Source: Dipteris shenzhenensis
Lineage: Eukaryota > Polypodiophyta > Polypodiopsida > Gleicheniales
Assembly: GCA_047967505.1 (NCBI GenBank)
Contig: CM106540.1
Strand: one strand, 5' to 3'
Length of the DNA: 64,000 nucleotides
The notes below the pieces were generated by a model. That model did no database searches. It was not told where the DNA came from and worked only from the letters and a program-made list of their open reading frames with translations. The position numbers and the translations under genes were made by a program. Below are positions 20,460 through 30,635 of this stretch, piece after piece (position 1 is the stretch's first letter; each line of letters begins with the position of its first letter).

Positions 20460-21839
20460 GAACCAGAACCCACTTCTTTTGAGCAAGCCATGGGAAATGA
20501 AAAATGGGAGAAAGCCATGGATGAAGAAATGGATGCCTTGGATGCTAATGCTACATGGGAATTGGTGCCTTTGCCTAAAGGCAAGAATGCAATTGGCTAT
20601 AAGTGGGTTTATAAGATCAAGCACAATGCAGATGGTTCTGTGAATAGATACAAGGCAAGATTAGTTGTCAAGGGGTATGCACAGACATATGGCATTGATT
20701 ATGAAGAAACTTTCAGCCCGGTTGCAAGGATGGCAACCGTAAGAGTAGCCATTGCTATGGCTGCATCAAAGGGATGGTCTTTACATCAGATGGATGTAAA
20801 CAATGCCTTCTTGCATGGTGATTTGCAAGAAGAGGTCTTTATGGAGCAGCCAGTAGGTTATGTTCATGCTACTCATCCTGAGTTTGTTTGCAGGTTGAAG
20901 AAAGCCTTGTATGGCTTGAAGCAAGCACCTAGAGCATGGTCTGACAAGATAGGATAGTATCTTGTCACTATTGGCTTTCAGATTTCCAAGGCAGATTTCT
21001 CACTCTATGTGAGAAAAACAGAGAAAGAGATTATGCTGCTGGTCATTTATGTTGATGATTTGATCATCACAGGTGATAGTGATGAAGATATCCTTCATGT
21101 GAAAATGCTATTGAGGCAGAAGTTTGAGATGAAGGATTTGGGAGAGCTGCGTTATTTCTTGGGCATTGAGGTGATTAGATCACCAAGTGGGATACAGCTC
21201 TTACAGAGGCAGTATGGATTGGACATGCTGTCCAAATATGGGATGACAGGCTGTAAGCCTATTTCAGTTCCTTTGGAGCAGAATGTGAAGCTGAGCGCAG
21301 ATGCAGGTGAGCTTCTGGAGGACCCTACTATGTACAGATGCATAGTAGGAAGTTTGATTTACATGACTATTACCAGGCCAGATTTGAGCTATGCTGTTGG
21401 GTTGGTAAGTCAGTTTATGCAGGCTCCAAGGAAACCGCATTTGGATGCAGCTAGACGCATACTCAGGTATGTGAAGTCCACATTGCAGTATGGACTATTT
21501 TATGAGGCTGGGGTTCAGATACAGTTGCATGGATACACTGATGCTGATTGGGCTGGTAGCATTTCAGATAGACGATCTACCAGTGGATATGTGTTCTCTT
21601 TTGGGAGTGCTGCAGTCACTTGGAGCAGCAAGAAACAGCCTGCAGTTGCCTTGTCGAGCACAGAGGCTGAGTACAGGGGTGCAGCAATGGCTGCATGTGA
21701 GGTAGCTTGGTTGCATAAGCTACTTTATGATATGCATCAGTCTACAGATGGGCCGGTTGTCATTTATTGTGACAACATGAGCAGTATACATTTGGCAAAG
21801 AACCCAGTCTTTCATGCTAGAACAAAGCACATTGAATTA
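20460..21839 (+). pseudogene. Copia-2 reverse transcriptase and RNase H
   Basis: RT starts with Phe-Glu-Gln-Ala-Met and Trp-Glu-Leu-Val-Pro-Leu, with Lys-Trp-Val-Tyr-Lys, Tyr-Lys-Ala-Arg-Leu-Val, Phe-Leu-His-Gly-Asp-Leu and Tyr-Gly-Leu-Lys-Gln-Ala-Pro. A TAG at 20955-20957 interrupts it in phase. The catalytic Tyr-Val-Asp-Asp is at 21048-21059. RNase H carries Gly-Tyr-Thr-Asp-Ala-Asp, Ser-Ser-Thr-Glu-Ala-Glu-Tyr and Tyr-Cys-Asp-Asn, all acidic residues present. The reading ends at the Arg-Thr-Lys-His-Ile-Glu motif (21820-21837) where foreign sequence enters. Confidence 0.93.
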
Positions 21840-21924
21840 GTGGTCGCAAAATTGTATCAAAGAGCAAAGCAATGAACTTGGACCCATAGCCTGGACTCTC
21901 ACTATCTAGGCCCTTATTCTGGTG
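21840..21924 (+). other. Short insertion in the RNase H tail of Copia-2
   Basis: Copia RNase H normally passes from Arg-Thr-Lys-His-Ile-Glu within a few residues to an Arg-Glu-Lys motif. Here about 80 bp with stops separate the two halves; the tail resumes with Arg-Glu-Lys-Val at about 21926. Confidence 0.7.
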
Positions 21925-22079
21925 CGGGAGAAGGTTTTACTAGGTCTGATTGATCTAGTTTATGTCAGCACAAAGGATCAGGTAGCTGACATATTCACGA
22001 AAGCATTGGGTGCAGAGAAGCTGCACAAGTTCAGAGACCTGCTTGGTGTGCAGGAATTGGGATTGAGCTCGAGAGGGAG
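21925..22079 (+). pseudogene. Copia-2 RNase H C-terminal tail and purine tract
   Basis: Val-Ser-Thr-Lys-Asp-Gln-Val-Ala-Asp-Ile-Phe-Thr-Lys-Ala-Leu is the copia polyprotein end. It is followed by GAGAGGGAG just before the 3' LTR, acting as polypurine tract (about 22071-22079). Confidence 0.85.
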
Positions 22080-22433
22080 TGTTGAGATATCGAGCTCCAC
22101 TCGCGATATGCCAGGGTGACTGTTGTGCATTTATGTCATCGACTTGTTAGCTGGAGATGCGGTTGGTACACCGCCCACGAATAATAGCTGGATGACAGCT
22201 ATCCTTATCTACTCTAGTTTGTGGCTCAGTTAGTATGCCACCTTAGTTAGTTGAGTTTGGTTCGAGACCCACATATAGGGTTCTTCTATTTTCTTTGTGA
22301 GAGAGTTCTTTTGGCTTTGACAACTAAGAAGAGGAAAACTGTTTTCAGCCTCCACCTTTGTGTGTATTCCCCCTATTGTGCAGGTGAGAAAGCCGCAAGT
22401 GAGACTCCTTCCCTCTCTCCCACTATCTTCACA
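22080..22433 (+). repeat. 3' LTR of Copia-2
   Basis: 354 bp with TG...CA ends. Target duplication GCTTT follows at 22434. Confidence 0.95.
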
Positions 22434-23640
22434 GCTTTTCCCATACCTCTCGGGATGGATTCTGGCTTCCTCAATGGCCTGGCGCTTCATCCTTGCCACC
22501 TCTGCCTTGAGTTCTTTTTCTCTATGCATGGCTTGAAGGGTGGAGATAGTGAGTGGTCCATAGTGTCTTTTCAATTTACTTCTGTTTAGGTAGCCATCCA
22601 TTTTTGTTCCATCAAGGGTGGCTATTCGGCACACCCCTTAGGGGATGATCTCAACTACGTGGTAAGGAGCTTATGTTTGGTGTTGCGGACACTATACAGG
22701 AGTGCCAAGTCTCCTTTCACTAGGTCCTTGTTCTTGAGGTTGCAGTCAAACCACTTTTTACATCAGGCCTTTTCTACTCGGAGAGCATAAGCTGCTCGCA
22801 ACCTTGTCTCTTCTAGCTTTTTGAGGTTGACTAGCCTTTCAGCTAGCACGTTTTCCATGAGTCTTTCCCTTATGGTAAGGCAAAGGCTAGGCACTACACA
22901 CTCCATTGGCATTACTGCCTCTACCCCAAAGGCTAACTTGAAGGGGGTACAATATGTTGCCACCTTGTAGGAGGTCCTGTAGGCCCATAATGTTGCTATG
23001 AGCTTATGTGCCCAATCGGTACGACTGGCTTCTACCGTACATGTGATAATCTTACAGCAAGTTTTGTTGAAGCTTTTGGCCAAGCCATTTGCTCTAGAGT
23101 AGTATGGCGTTGACTTCCTATGAATGATCATAAACTCACTTGTCAGGATTGCTATGGTTTCGTTGAGGAAGTGAGTTCCTCGATCGCTGACTAACTCCAA
23201 CGGGCATCCAAACTACATGATGACTTGTTCATATAAGAACTTGGCGGTAGATCTTGCATCAACCTTTATCATGGCTCTTCCTTCTACCCACTTGGTGAAG
23301 TAGTCGGTGGCTAGGATGATGTATTGAGACCCGATCCCCTTAGCGGCTAGGCTTATGGTACCAATGAAATTGATGCCCCAATTCTTGAAGGGTTGGTCAG
23401 CCAGGATCCTGGTTAGGGGCATCATGTCTGCCTTATGTGGGATTTGGATGCGCTGGTATGGGTCACATCATTTAACAAATTCGGCTGCATCTCCCACTAG
23501 AGACCAGCTTGCAGCACTATAAGTGCTATAACCTCAGCATCAAAATGGCCTCCTACAATTTCAGAGTGGGCTTCTTCAAGCACCTCGATGTATTTGTGTT
23601 CGCATATGCATCTTTGCAATATGCCATCCTTACCCATGCG
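22434..23640 (-). pseudogene. Gypsy A integrase
   Basis: The zinc-binding segment is visible near 23640-23510 (Leu-Tyr-Arg-Met-Gly, then His residues). The core at 23425-22763 reads Trp-Gly-Ile-Asn-Phe-Ile-Gly, Ala-Thr-Asp-Tyr-Phe-Thr-Lys-Trp, Val-Ser-Asp-Arg-Gly-Thr-His-Phe and Ala-Asn-Gly-Leu-Ala-Lys-Ser-Phe-Asn-Lys. Two catalytic acids are lost by comparison with the family: the first Asp is Asn (codon at about 23369-23371) and the Glu is Lys (about 23075-23077). The C-terminal domain (Asp-Gly-Thr, Leu-Lys-Arg-His-Tyr, 22634-22440) ends at the Copia-2 insertion. Several stops interrupt it. It cannot be active. Confidence 0.85.
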
Positions 23641-23698
23641 ATAGAGTTGGCCTTCTATCAGCTGATATGATGCTGCGTCCTTAATGAGTTTACGGGTT

Positions 23699-24190
23699 CT
23701 ATCCTTCTTTAGGTCCGTTGGCCAAGTAGTGGCCGATTTCGGCAGCCCATTCTGGATTGATGTTAAGGAAGAAGAGGGAAGCGTCGGCGAGATCATTTTC
23801 TACTCTCATTGGAGCTTCGCCGTTTGGGATCTGCGATAGGTGGTCGGCTAGAACATGGGTTTTGCCTTTGCACACAACAATTGTAAAGTCGAATTCTAGT
23901 AGGATCAACATCCACCTAGTGATGCGTCCTATCATGCAGGGTTTGTTGACCAAGTACAGTAATGCTTGATGGTCCACGATAGCTAACAAGTAGTGCCTGA
24001 ACTTCTTGACTGTGTAGACCATGGTGAGACCCTCTCTCCTGGTGGTGATGGAGTTAACTTCAGCCTCATTTATTTGACAACTCGCAAAGTATATCGGGTA
24101 ATCCAAATTATGCTCCCTGGGCTGAGCTAACACACATCTAATGGCAAAGTTAGAGGCATCAATGTGGATGTGGAATATTAAATTCTAGTC
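23699..24190 (-). pseudogene. Gypsy A RNase H
   Basis: The minus reading has Tyr-Pro-Ile-Tyr-Phe-Ala-Ser, Asn-Glu-Ala-Glu-Val-Asn, Lys-Phe-Arg-His-Tyr-Leu and Gly-Lys-Thr-His-Val-Leu-Ala-Asp-His-Leu-Ser, the standard gypsy RNase H landmarks, over a single 144-codon frame. The Glu of the YxxxExE-like motif and the Ala-Asp tail are present. The first catalytic Asp lies just upstream (about 24170), in a part broken by a stop. Would remove the RNA strand during reverse transcription. Confidence 0.8.
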
Positions 24191-24199
24191 GGGAGACCT

Positions 24200-24850
24200 C
24201 AATACTAGGGCGATGGCTAGAGCTAGCTTGAGGGTTTTAAAGGATGTTTGGCATTCTTCGGTCCACTCAAAGGACACTAGTAGTTTTTATAATGGGCGGG
24301 CTATGTTGGTGTAGAACAAAATAAATCTCCGGTAATAGCCCATATGGCCAGTAAATTGTTGGTAGCGTTGGTGGGGGGCGATAACTCCAAAATGAGTTTG
24401 ATTTTATTGTGGTGCGTAAAGACTCCATTTCGGGACACTATGTGACCCAGAATGACACCATGTTTGATCCAAAACTGGCACTTAAGGGGGTTGAGGACAT
24501 GCGGCACTTCTCGAGGATGAGCCTGAGATACTTCAAGTGGTCATCCCATTTCAAGTTCATGCAGATATCATCCAAGAAGACTTCCACAAAGTCCCTCAGG
24601 TATTCCTTGAATACCGTGACCATCATACATTGGAAAGTATCTGGGGCATCGGTTAAACCAAATATCATAACCGTGGCTACATCTACTCCCCATCCCGTGC
24701 AAAGGCAGTCTTATGTTGATCTTGGGGAGCTATTGAGACTTGGTTGTAGCTCGAAAATCCGTCTAGAAAGCTATAAGCTTCCTTTCCGGCTACCCTTTCT
24801 AGAACATGTTCCGTGAATGGCAAGGGGTAGTGGTCACATCTCGTGGCCAC
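24200..24850 (-). pseudogene. Gypsy A reverse transcriptase, N-terminus missing
   Basis: Starts abruptly at Asp-His-Tyr-Pro-Leu-Pro-Phe and continues with Tyr-Ser-Phe-Leu-Asp-Gly-Phe-Ser and Gln-His-Lys-Thr-Ala-Phe. After a small break comes Phe-Gly-Leu-Thr-Asp-Ala-Pro-Asp-Thr-Phe-Gln and the catalytic Phe-Leu-Asp-Asp near 24580. The thumb region has Lys-Cys-Gln-Phe-Trp and Leu-Gly-His-Ile-Val-Ser. The usual upstream RT motifs and the protease are absent: gag-derived sequence joins this point directly, so an internal deletion or rearrangement removed them. Confidence 0.82.
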
Positions 24851-25029
24851 AAGACTGGGCAACAGGGATACCTTATCCTTCTTGGTGAGCTTCTTCATGG
24901 CCTTGCCTAATGCCTTGGCCTGCATCCTTGTAATGACTTGTAGTGGCACTGTGGCCACATGGCCTTGCTCGATGCTAAGCAGATTGAGGCTGGTGCTCTT
25001 TGTCAGGGTGAGTGGAGTGGTTGGTCTTC

Positions 25030-26170
25030 TCGTGGGACAATCCTAGAATAGATGCTCCGTGCCACATCCCGTGCACAAGGGAGTGGGTTTGGTTGCAGTT
25101 GGGGCAATGGGCATACGATCCCTCTATGGGTAGCAGTCCTTCAAGAAGTGTGGGCCAGGGCATTTGAAACAGGACAGCGACAGGTTTGAAGTGCCTCGGT
25201 AGGGCGATTCACTTGCTCTATGGGGATCTTGGCAGGTATAACATTGGAGCGGGGGCCTTTGAGCAATTGAGTTCAGATCTCTTGCCCTTGTGTTCATGGG
25301 GGCAGTTTGGAATACAGGGACTTGTTGATCCTCTGGCAGGAGGTAGTGGGCGAGGGCTCCACTCCCCTCCTCATAAGGGTAATAATTATGAGTTCCATGA
25401 TCAAGGTCCATTTCCTCCCAGTCGTTGGGCAACTCTTCAACCAACACTTGATTGACTAGGGCGATGCAAGGTAGCAGGAATTGTGGACCTAGTATGTGTG
25501 GTGGCAGCGGAACTGGCTAAGCCTGGTACTGGCTAGAGCTAGCTACAGGGCCACCTTGCGAGATAGGGGGGTTTGGTGGGGCTGTGAGGGCCAATGGGGG
25601 TCGCATTTGATACATGGGTTGGGGAAGGGACCTCGAAAATTGACATTGCGAGGTATCATGGTTTCCCCACCTATGGCAATGTGCACAGTAAAGTGCCAGC
25701 CTTGCCCTTAGGCATAGGCACTCATTGGAGGGGTGGTTGCCATTGCATACCCCACACCAGACACTGTTTCTTCATGGAAACAAGTGGGGGTTGCTCGGCA
25801 CCTCTTTGGAGGTTCATGCTCTCCATTGCTAACGTAGCTGCTCTAACAAATTGGAGGCTAGCTCACTCACATCCAAGCTTCTAGGCTTGTTAGCCTCCTT
25901 CTTGCTTGACTCTACACTCGAGGACCTAACTGATTGGGCTACTTTGGATGGGGCTGAGGCCTTGTCCGAATGCACTTTGTCCATAATATTGTCACATATA
26001 TGCATGGCCACCTTACTGCATAGATCAAAGGAGGTGGGGTTCATCAGCATGAGATGGTCGTGCAGCTTTGGGTCTGCTAACCTGATAAGGAAGTGTGGTA
26101 ATAGTCATTCATCGCTCATTCGCTCATAGGGTTCACAACAGGCATTGAGGTGCTTAATCCTCGCAATGAT
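25030..26170 (-). pseudogene. Gypsy A gag with five Cys/His knuckles
   Basis: The capsid-like part (26170-25850) has Cys-Glu-Pro-Tyr-Glu-Arg and Arg-Leu-Ala-Asp-Pro-Lys-Leu-His, and a stretch of Ser/Lys. Downstream the minus strand carries five knuckle-like motifs: 25718-25756 (CX2CX3HX4C), 25643-25687 (CX2CX5HX4C), 25205-25243 (CX2CX3H with Ser for the last Cys), 25133-25171 (CX2CX3HX4C) and 25037-25075 (CX2CX3HX4C with an internal stop). Most plant gypsy gags have one CX2CX4HX4C knuckle. The role would be particle assembly and RNA binding. Stops interrupt the frame several times. The block 25124-25447 is fully open and holds two of the knuckles. Confidence 0.75.
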
Positions 26171-26297
26171 TATAATCCCTCAGGAAGTCTTTGATTTGTT
26201 TTACCCCATACAACTAGTTAAGCAGGCTCTATTTATGGCGGTTGGGAGCAAATCCCACAATAAAAGCCTTTCTCAATGTCTTCAAGTTGATCTTTTT

Positions 26298-26301
<4 letters not shown>

Positions 26302-26348
<47 letters not shown>
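26302..26348. repeat. (CT)n microsatellite
   Basis: About 23 uninterrupted CT units inside the gypsy A gag region. Open frames across it are repeat artefacts. Confidence 0.95.
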
Positions 26349-26351
<3 letters not shown>

Positions 26352-26461
26352 ACCTCTCTTCTCTTCTACAACTCCACTAACAAGCTCCAAGGTGAGCTTG
26401 AAAACTTGTGCAATGGGAATATAACGAAGGGAGATAAGTGCAAATGCAAAAGCACACCTTT

Positions 26462-26481
26462 TGTCCCTGGCAGCGGTGCCA
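26462..26481 (-). promoter_or_regulatory. Primer binding site of gypsy A
   Basis: Minus strand reads TGGCACCGCTGCCAGGG four bases inside the LTR terminus. It resembles the tRNA-Asp-type PBS of plant gypsy elements (TGGCGCCGTTGCC) with a few changes. Confidence 0.7.
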
Positions 26482-26485
26482 AAAA

Positions 26486-27511
26486 TGTGGTGGGTCTCAA
26501 CGGTGACTCACGTGTCATGGGGTAGTTGAAGATATGCTGACGGAGCTTCCACTCGTGGCTACTCCTTGTGGGAGCAATGCATAGCATGAGCCATCCGCAA
26601 GTGTCACTCAAGCAGCCTCCAGATTATTGCAATGTGGTTTCATGCGAGAAAGAGAAAAGAGAAAGAGGGGAGGGGAGAGGGAGAAGGAGGGAGAAGGGAG
26701 GAGGAGGAAGGGAAGAAGGAGAAGGGAGTGAAGGGGGATAGAGTGATAACCACAAAGGCACTACAATGGAAACAAGAGAACACCCAAAACACTCTCTTTG
26801 AAGAGAAGAGGGAGCTTGTATTCAAACTTGTGCAAACAACAATGAAGACCAAAGTCAAACATTTGGCCTTTTATACAAGTCACCTTTTGAAGGGAGGGCC
26901 AATCCTTTTTCTTTTTAGCACTCTCCCTCACTTTACAACCATGGGCTTTGGGCTTGTAGGATGCCAAGGCATATTGCTATTCTTACCAACTCTCCCTACT
27001 AGCAGAAATAGCACTTGTGTTAACCATATTAAAGTGCTTGGGACAAACCTGGTATTAGGAGGTGGTCTAATTGATTCCCAAATTGCGCTTGTGTTAGCCT
27101 CGCCACTCCTAGGCTTGGGTGATTTGGGGCTTAAACTCCCTGAGTGCCCTCACACTTTCACTAGTTTGTGGTCATGCATGATGCATGAGACTCAAACTTG
27201 GAGTAGTGAGGCTCAGCTTCGTTGAGACACTCAATGGTAACGCTGTCTCGAGATGATATTTGGGAAACAAACTTCCTGAGTTTGAGCTGTACTCCTTTCA
27301 TGGCTATTTTTGTTGGTGTCGCTATTTCCTGTGGATGTGGAGCTAAACAGTGCAAGGCACATGCACTCTTTGTGGCCAAGAAGTGTGCATTTCCTTGTTC
27401 TGGGTGAGGGCAGTTGGAACATACAGCCTGTGCACGTTGCCTTGAATCTTTGGATCCTTAGACTTTGGAGCGGGCTTTGGGTATTTGGGGATCAAACTCC
27501 CTGAGTTTGAG
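26486..27511 (-). repeat. Right (5') LTR of gypsy A
   Basis: The inner end is TGTGGTGGG (plus) beside the PBS. Similarity to the left LTR covers 26608-27511. The start of U3 is missing at the right, where element B sequence begins. TATA box at 26867-26875. Because it also lies at the 3' end of element B, it might originally have been B's 3' LTR. Confidence 0.75.
26867..26875 (-). promoter_or_regulatory. TATA box of the gypsy A LTR (right copy)
   Basis: Minus strand TATAAAAGG, conserved with 4468-4476. Transcription would begin about 30 bp to the left and run towards gag. Confidence 0.65.
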
Positions 27512-27764
27512 CCTTCAACCATGGCTCCATGTTGGCCTAACCAAAGGGCTAACATTTCACCTTGACTACCCTTAGCTGTGTCCTCACAGACTGGCAGGGA
27601 CTAGTTGTTACTTGAATGGTTGAGGCTTCTGGGTTGAAACCATGTGGTCACATCAATGATGATGGTGCCTTCATCAAAGTGGGGGATGCAAACAAACTGA
27701 AAAACGAGAAGGGCCAGCTTCATTTATTGTAGAGGCTCAAGGAGGAGAGGTTGGGTGCTTGGCT

Positions 27765-30635
27765 TCAAAATTCCATTGCCCTTGAGGTAGGCATGGATAC
27801 AATGAGCTGATGTTGGACAGGAGGTCGATCAGGGATGGTGATCCAATCCATAGTCCACCCTTCGGCCACTAGGTCTTCATGGGGCTCAGTGATGTCCAAT
27901 GCCATTGCGAAATTCATAGTAAGTGTTAGACCTGGGTCACCTTGTCCTACCACTTAGTGCTTGGATCCTTATATAAGTCCCGGACGTTATTTTGCCTCTC
28001 TAACATGACTGCTCATGAGCTTTTTGAGCTCCCGCAAAATTTGGGAGTACTAAGAAGAGAGCTCGGTCATTGTAGGCTTGTGCAATTGGCAAATCCTAGC
28101 AACGATCAACCAACAATCCATCTTGAAAATGTTGTGTTATGATTGGGTGCACTCTTTGAAAAAATGGTTAAAGGCTTTAATTGCTTGGTCGTATACCAAG
28201 TACACCTTGATGTATGGACAATGGGGGAGCAATGAAATCCATTTCTTCCATTTCTAGTGATAGACCCAATATCACATAGGCATCTCCTCTCGACCCAAAA
28301 CTCACTGCAAACATTCTGGAGCTGGGATAGCCATATGGAGATCTTGAGTTGGCAAAATGGGCTCGACTTCCAAAATTTTCTCAGTTGAAAGTCCCACATC
28401 ACTTGTATCCACCAAAAGTTGTACTATAGCATTGCAGCACACCTGTGTAGTTTTGCTCTTGCACTCTGCTTGGTCGGCTGAATTGAGCATCAAAAGAGCC
28501 TAGGTCGTGATTCCTTCTGCTACCTTTGTCTGTGAGCTACCTCCACATTTAGCTGATTTCTATTCTGAGGTGCCCACCTAGTCGCTCGGCTACGACAGTT
28601 TGCACACACTAGCTTGACCATTTGAACCATTATGGTTTGGTGGGTGGTTGTCAGCAAGGCAGGTTGTTCGAGTGTTCATCAAGAGCCTGGAGGAGACAGA
28701 TGAGTGTTTGGAGTTGGGAGTACCACTCCAACTTTTCCCATAAATGCTCATTCTCCTCCCTAAGGTCTTTGTTTTCGATAATAGTAGCGAGATGCAATTG
28801 GGCATTCTCATTTTCAAGCATCGTGATGACCACCTTTGCCTGAGTCGCCTTGTATTCCTTCAGGTTGACATGCTGCACATTCTTTAATGCATGTTGTAGG
28901 TGGATGTTCTTCCTTACAATGGACACGAGCTCACTTTGAGACTTATCTATAAGATTTTTAATCTTTCAACTTTGCACTGGAGATTGCCAAAGTCCTGGTA
29001 TGGCCATGCTGCCTGCTAGATGTAGTTCTGGACCACCTCATCATAGATAGCATTCGTACTGTCTAATTGCTCATGGAGACTTTTACATTCTGCTACCAAA
29101 TCAGCCTCGGCTTGTCTCATACTAATTGTCTGCTTCTCGAAGAACCTTGTCATTTCCTCCTAGTATTGCATCTATAAGAAGAGATTATGCTCGAGTACCT
29201 AGGGGGGGAGCCCATGTTTGGCCAAAAAATCTAAGGCCTATGCCGTGTGCACCATCCTCTCCCCTAGGACTTGCCACCACTGGGACTCAGTGGCAACTGA
29301 TCCTGATAATCATCTTTTGTTAACAAGGGGTCAAGGGAAAATGGTTCAGCATGGGGAAGGCTTCATAGGGGCAAGGGAGGCAATGGCAAGGTGATGGTAG
29401 TGGGCTGAGTTGTACGACCCCTCTGTAACTCAATGTGTTACTCAACTGCCTTCTATGAGGGTTGCCAGTATTGTCTTTATCAGGTCCAGCCTCCCTCTGC
29501 TCTTTGGGCACAGCCTCCTCTTCCTGTTGCTCATGTGTTCCACTAGCTTCTGCCCCCTCAGCTGCTTCTTGTCCCAAATCCTTGAAGGTTCCCTTCCCAC
29601 TGTTCACCTGTGGGTTTCCTCCCACTATTCCCCTGTGGCTTTCCTTCCTTTGATTCCTTGGAGGTGCCTTGGTTGATGTTTTACTCTATGTTGTCCTAGA
29701 TCTATTGCTTTGAGGTGCCTTCATTGTTGTTCATGTCCGGCATCTTATCTTGTGCCTCCCCAAGGCACCCTTGTCTTGTTGCTCTTTCTCCTGTGCCTTC
29801 TCCTTGTCACCTTTATCAGATTGTTTCTCTTGGTCATCTTGGTTGCTCAACTCCCATTCCTATTGGCTATTATCCTCTTGTCCCTCTTCCTTCTCTTTCC
29901 AACGCTCCTCCATGTAATCATTTCCTTGTTTACCCCCTTCTGAGTGTTCATCATTTTTGGCCCCTAACGTGCTTGCTCCACCTGGTGTTGGGAGTGCATT
30001 TGGCCATGGCATCTGCCCCATGAGAAAATGGTGTTGCGGCATTCAGAGATGTGGGCCACACTTTCAGTGCAGCTATCCCTTGCATACTATCCTTAGCTAT
30101 ATTTCAAATTCACTTTCAAAGATGTTGAACCAATCCACAGGTAAGTTATCCTCCATCGCTATCAGCATCCGTGCCACATATTGTCATGGGACATAGCCCA
30201 TGCTCTTCTTTAGCCCAATGAACTCAAACAAGAACCTTCATGTCATCCTTTGGCTCTCATCAAATGCCTTGCTCATGAGGTATCCTTGTGAATATGAATA
30301 GCTCCATCATTGAAGTAGACGCCGCATCGTTTGGCATCAACAAGCTTCCCAAAATTGGAGCACAACTTGAGCTTGAAGGCTTTCTTCAGCCGTGAGTTGA
30401 GGGAAACATGGGTGTCGTTGATGATGACATTGTGATCTTCTTCATTGTCGGAGTATAGGAACTTTTGTACCAATACTTCTCTCCATGGAAGACTTGTGAA
30501 CTTCATGAGCTTGTTGGCCTGTAGAATGCCTATGAGGACATTGTTGTCAAAGTTTTTGATATGGTGTGGAGGTGACACACAAGACGGTGCCCTCCTCCTC
30601 CTCTGGTAATCTAACCACTCTTTGTTCTCCTCCAT
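27765..30635 (-). pseudogene. Accessory (post-integrase) ORF of gypsy B, unknown function
   Basis: The start is taken at Met-Glu-Glu-Asn-Lys-Glu (about 30635). The first 120 codons are open (30635-30273) with Leu-Lys-Lys-Ala-Phe-Lys-Leu and Gly-Val-Tyr-Phe-Asn-Asp-Gly. A second segment (to 30100) has Ala-Arg-Met-Leu-Ile-Ala-Met-Glu and Trp-Phe-Asn-Ile-Phe. Then comes a long Glu/Lys/Gln/Gly-rich low-complexity tract (30040-29320). A strong coiled coil follows at 28926-28651 (repeated Leu/Glu/Asn heptads) and a last part at 28493-27765. Stops occur throughout. The plus-strand Leu/Ser/Pro-rich frames over 29410-30023 are shadows of the charged tract. No known domain recognised. By position it corresponds to the accessory ORF of element A. 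Confidence 0.5.

Larger units (their letters stand above)
16773..22433 (+). mobile_element. Copia-2: complete Ty1/copia retrotransposon
   Basis: The element is 5,661 bp with LTRs at 16773-17118 and 22080-22433, both TGTTGAGATATC...CTTCACA, flanked by GCTTT. The order is LTR, PBS, gag, protease, integrase, RT, RNase H, purine tract, LTR. Hand comparison of the LTRs shows roughly eight substitutions and one small rearranged patch (ATGGATGATAGC against AATAATAGCTGGATGACAGC), so it is fairly young relative to its surroundings. It inserted into gypsy A just after the integrase C-terminus. Lesions are few: stops at 17998-18000, 19152-19154 and 20955-20957, frame changes around the gag knuckle, and an insertion in the RNase H tail. 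Confidence 0.95.
4188..27511 (-). mobile_element. Gypsy element A: large minus-strand LTR retrotransposon with two nested copia insertions
   Basis: Matching direct repeats of about 0.9 kb lie at 4188-5120 and 26608-27511. On the minus strand the right repeat is followed by a PBS (26462-26481), then gag, RT, RNase H and integrase (26170 to 22434), then an extra open region, then a stop at 5300, a purine tract (5278-5290) and the left repeat. Subtracting Copia-1 and Copia-2 leaves about 11.8 kb. The order LTR-gag-pol-extra ORF-LTR is that of Tat/Ogre-like gypsy elements, but the lineage is inferred from layout only. The outer LTR ends are not intact: the left LTR loses similarity at about 4188 and the right one at about 27511, so no target duplication could be read. 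Confidence 0.7.

Noticed and set aside
26145-26525. 126-codon open frame with a Leu-Ser repeat
   Set aside because: It reads through a CT microsatellite inside the gypsy A gag region on the wrong strand.
29410-30023. Leu/Ser/Pro-rich plus-strand frames that look like secreted or membrane proteins
   Set aside because: They are the complement of the Glu/Lys-rich tract of the gypsy B accessory ORF.
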